This document shows positions 34,799-36,441 of a stretch of 36,441 nucleotides of DNA, one piece after another. The position numbers and the translations under genes were made by a program. This stretch comes from Pirellulales bacterium. Lineage in GTDB: Bacteria > Planctomycetota > Planctomycetia > Pirellulales > JAICIG01. The DNA lies in NCBI GenBank assembly GCA_025924495.1, contig JAICIG010000013.1, positions 1 to 36,441 of the forward strand. Direction: 5' to 3'. The first letter of the stretch is position 1; the number at the start of each line of letters is the position of its first letter. The notes under the pieces are model-generated. The model did not search any database. It was not told the DNA's origin and was given only the letters and a program-made list of their open reading frames with translations.

Positions 34799-36441
34799 AT
34801 GAGAACGATCCTGCTTTTCGTTTTGTGCCTCGCGACCGTAGTCGCGCCCTGCTCGCGCTCGGCGCACGCTGATATTTCCGCCGAGCAAGTTCGCGAGTCG
34901 ATCGATCGGGGCGTGGCTTATCTGAAACGCGAACAGAAAAACGATGGGTCGTGGCCTGACCCGGTCGGTTATCCAGGCGGCATTACGGCGCTTTGCACCT
35001 TGGCATTGCTTAACTGCGGAGTGCCGCCAAACGACGCACAGGTCCAGGCCGCAGTGAACTACCTGCGCAAGCTCGAGCCATCGATGACTTACTCGACGGC
35101 GCTGCAGACCATGGTGCTGTGCGCAGCCGAGCCGAAGACCAATCTGCAATTGATCCGCCGGAATGCGCTTTGGTTTCAGCAGCAGCAAAAGCGCGAAGGA
35201 GTGATGAAAGGCGCCTGGGGTTATCCGCAGGCGGAAGGAGACAACTCGAATTCGCAGTTCGCTCTGCTCGCACTGCACGAAGCCGAACGAGTGGGCGTCT
35301 CGGTCAGCGATCAAACGTGGCGGCTGGCGCTCGACTACTGGACGCGCAGCCAGAACCCCAATGGTTCGTGGGGCTACAAACCTGGCTTGCCTGGCACGGG
35401 CAGCATGACGTGCGCCGGCGTCGCCGCGATGGTCATTACGGCCGATCGACTTAACCGCGGAGACGCAGAAATCGACGGCAAGCGCATCCGCTGCTGCGGC
35501 ACGCAGGAAGACAATCAACCGGTTGAAAGGGCGCTGGCCTGGTTCGGCAGGAATTTTTCGACCAGCGTCAACCCAGGCAGCCATGGAGCTCAAGGCTGGC
35601 TGCTGTATTACCTGTACGGCATCGAGCGCGTCGGACGGCTCACGAATCGTCGCCTGATCGGCAAGCACGACTGGTATCGCGAAGGCGCCGAGCTGCTGGT
35701 CAAGAATCAAGACGAACTGTCGGGCTTTTGGAAAGGCACGGGCCACGCCGAAGACAATCCGAATGTGGCGACCAGCCTGGCGCTATTGTTCCTCGCCAAA
35801 GGTCGCCGGCCGGTGTTGGCAGCCAAGCTCAAGCATGGTCCAGACGACGATTGGAATCATCATCGCAGCGATCTGGGAAATCTGACGAGCTATGTCGAGA
35901 CGCGTTGGCAGCGCGATCTGACCTGGCAAGTCATCGATTCGGCGATCGCCACTACCGAAGACCTCCGCGAGGCGCCGGTCCTTTACATTAGCGGTCAAAA
36001 GCATCCTGACTTCACGGACGAGCAGGTGGAGCGACTGCGGCAATACGTCAACCAAGGAGGTTTCATCTTCGCGGAGGCTTGCTGTGACGGAGAAGAATTC
36101 GATCGCGGCTTCCGCGAACTGACGAAACGCATGTTTCCCGAGCCGGAATACGCCTTGCATTTGCTGCCTAAGGACCATCCAGCCTACAGCGCCGAAGAGC
36201 GCGTCGATGTCAGATACATCGATCCCGAGTTGTATGGCGTCGACGTCGGTTGTCGCACCAGCATCATTTACGCCCCCCATCGGCTGCGTTTGTCGTGCCT
36301 TTGGGAACTGTCGCGGCCGGGCCGCGAAGGCAAGCTTCCCGACGAAGTGCAAGGCCCGGTTGAAGCCGGCCGTGCGATTGGCATCAACGTGCTGGCCTAT
36401 GCCACCAATCGCGAAGTGAAATACAAGCTGGAGATCGACCA
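34799..36441 (+). CDS. Terpenoid-cyclase-like alpha/alpha toroid fused to DUF4159, 3' end missing
   Basis: The first 547 residues of a secreted protein lie in the window. The signal peptide is MRTILLFVLCLATVVAPCSR ending in SAHA. Residues about 25-370 form prenyltransferase/squalene-cyclase-like alpha/alpha toroid repeats with DGSW, NGSWGYK and GAWGYP motifs, but no catalytic DxDD or similar motif was seen. Residues about 393 to the edge begin DUF4159 (APVLYISGQKHPDFTDEQVE, then GGFIFAEACCDGEEFDRGFR). Domains of this kind occur beside MoxR/BatA genes in other bacteria. Here the MoxR operon is a few genes away on the other strand. The ATG has GGAG 8 bases upstream. The toroid is probably structural or binding, not a cyclase; this is inference. 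Confidence 0.87.
   Translation, partial: MRTILLFVLCLATVVAPCSRSAHADISAEQVRESIDRGVAYLKREQKNDGSWPDPVGYPGGITALCTLALLNCGVPPNDAQVQAAVNYLRKLEPSMTYSTALQTMVLCAAEPKTNLQLIRRNALWFQQQQKREGVMKGAWGYPQAEGDNSNSQFALLALHEAERVGVSVSDQTWRLALDYWTRSQNPNGSWGYKPGLPGTGSMTCAGVAAMVITADRLNRGDAEIDGKRIRCCGTQEDNQPVERALAWFGRNFSTSVNPGSHGAQGWLLYYLYGIERVGRLTNRRLIGKHDWYREGAELLVKNQDELSGFWKGTGHAEDNPNVATSLALLFLAKGRRPVLAAKLKHGPDDDWNHHRSDLGNLTSYVETRWQRDLTWQVIDSAIATTEDLREAPVLYISGQKHPDFTDEQVERLRQYVNQGGFIFAEACCDGEEFDRGFRELTKRMFPEPEYALHLLPKDHPAYSAEERVDVRYIDPELYGVDVGCRTSIIYAPHRLRLSCLWELSRPGREGKLPDEVQGPVEAGRAIGINVLAYATNREVKYKLEID

Noticed and set aside
34619..35746. 375-residue minus-strand reading frame
   Set aside because: It is a shadow of the Uma2 and toroid-DUF4159 genes, which both have recognisable domains and ribosome sites. 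GC-rich third positions explain the long antisense opening.

Overview
The window reads as a chromosome segment from a GC-rich planctomycete, probably of the Pirellulales type. This is inferred from gene content: a secreted sulfatase, a MoxR/DUF58/BatA/VWA operon, Uma2 nucleases, a toroid-DUF4159 protein and very large AsmA-like proteins next to SLBB lipoproteins. I saw no insertion sequence, phage gene or CRISPR array. Both window edges cut genes: a sulfatase on the left (minus strand) and a toroid-DUF4159 protein on the right (plus strand).

Layout. 1-4600 holds unlinked genes: sulfatase, tRNA-Leu(GAG), a GAF/PP2C phosphatase, a two-CBS protein with an unassigned C-terminal domain, and a small beta-flower-like protein. 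4600-16065 is the most distinctive region. On the minus strand a two-gene cassette occurs twice in tandem: a giant AsmA/TamB-like secreted protein followed by a polysaccharide-export-type (Poly_export + SLBB) lipoprotein with a cysteine-rich tail. The two copies are diverged paralogues, and together they suggest an envelope transport or assembly system not tied to any glycosyltransferase seen here. Directly upstream on the same strand (16172-19517) is a three-gene ECF transporter (S component, fused double ATPase, EcfT) joined by ATGA overlaps.

19721-23141 is a plus-strand beta-oxidation pair (fadB-like, fadA), which converges on a minus-strand HEAT-repeat membrane protein and ferritin-like protein. 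A lipoate-protein-ligase-like gene follows at 24792. 25577-32611 is a minus-strand operon of MoxR ATPase, Uma2 nuclease, DUF58, BatA/VWA and VWA/amidotransferase-like membrane protein. A YkuE-like metallophosphoesterase, a second Uma2 gene and the toroid-DUF4159 gene complete the window.

The genes that look functionally linked are the duplicated AsmA/SLBB cassette, the ECF operon, fadBA, the HEAT/ferritin pair, and the MoxR operon, possibly together with the DUF4159 protein. All family assignments come from reading motifs by eye. No database search was run.
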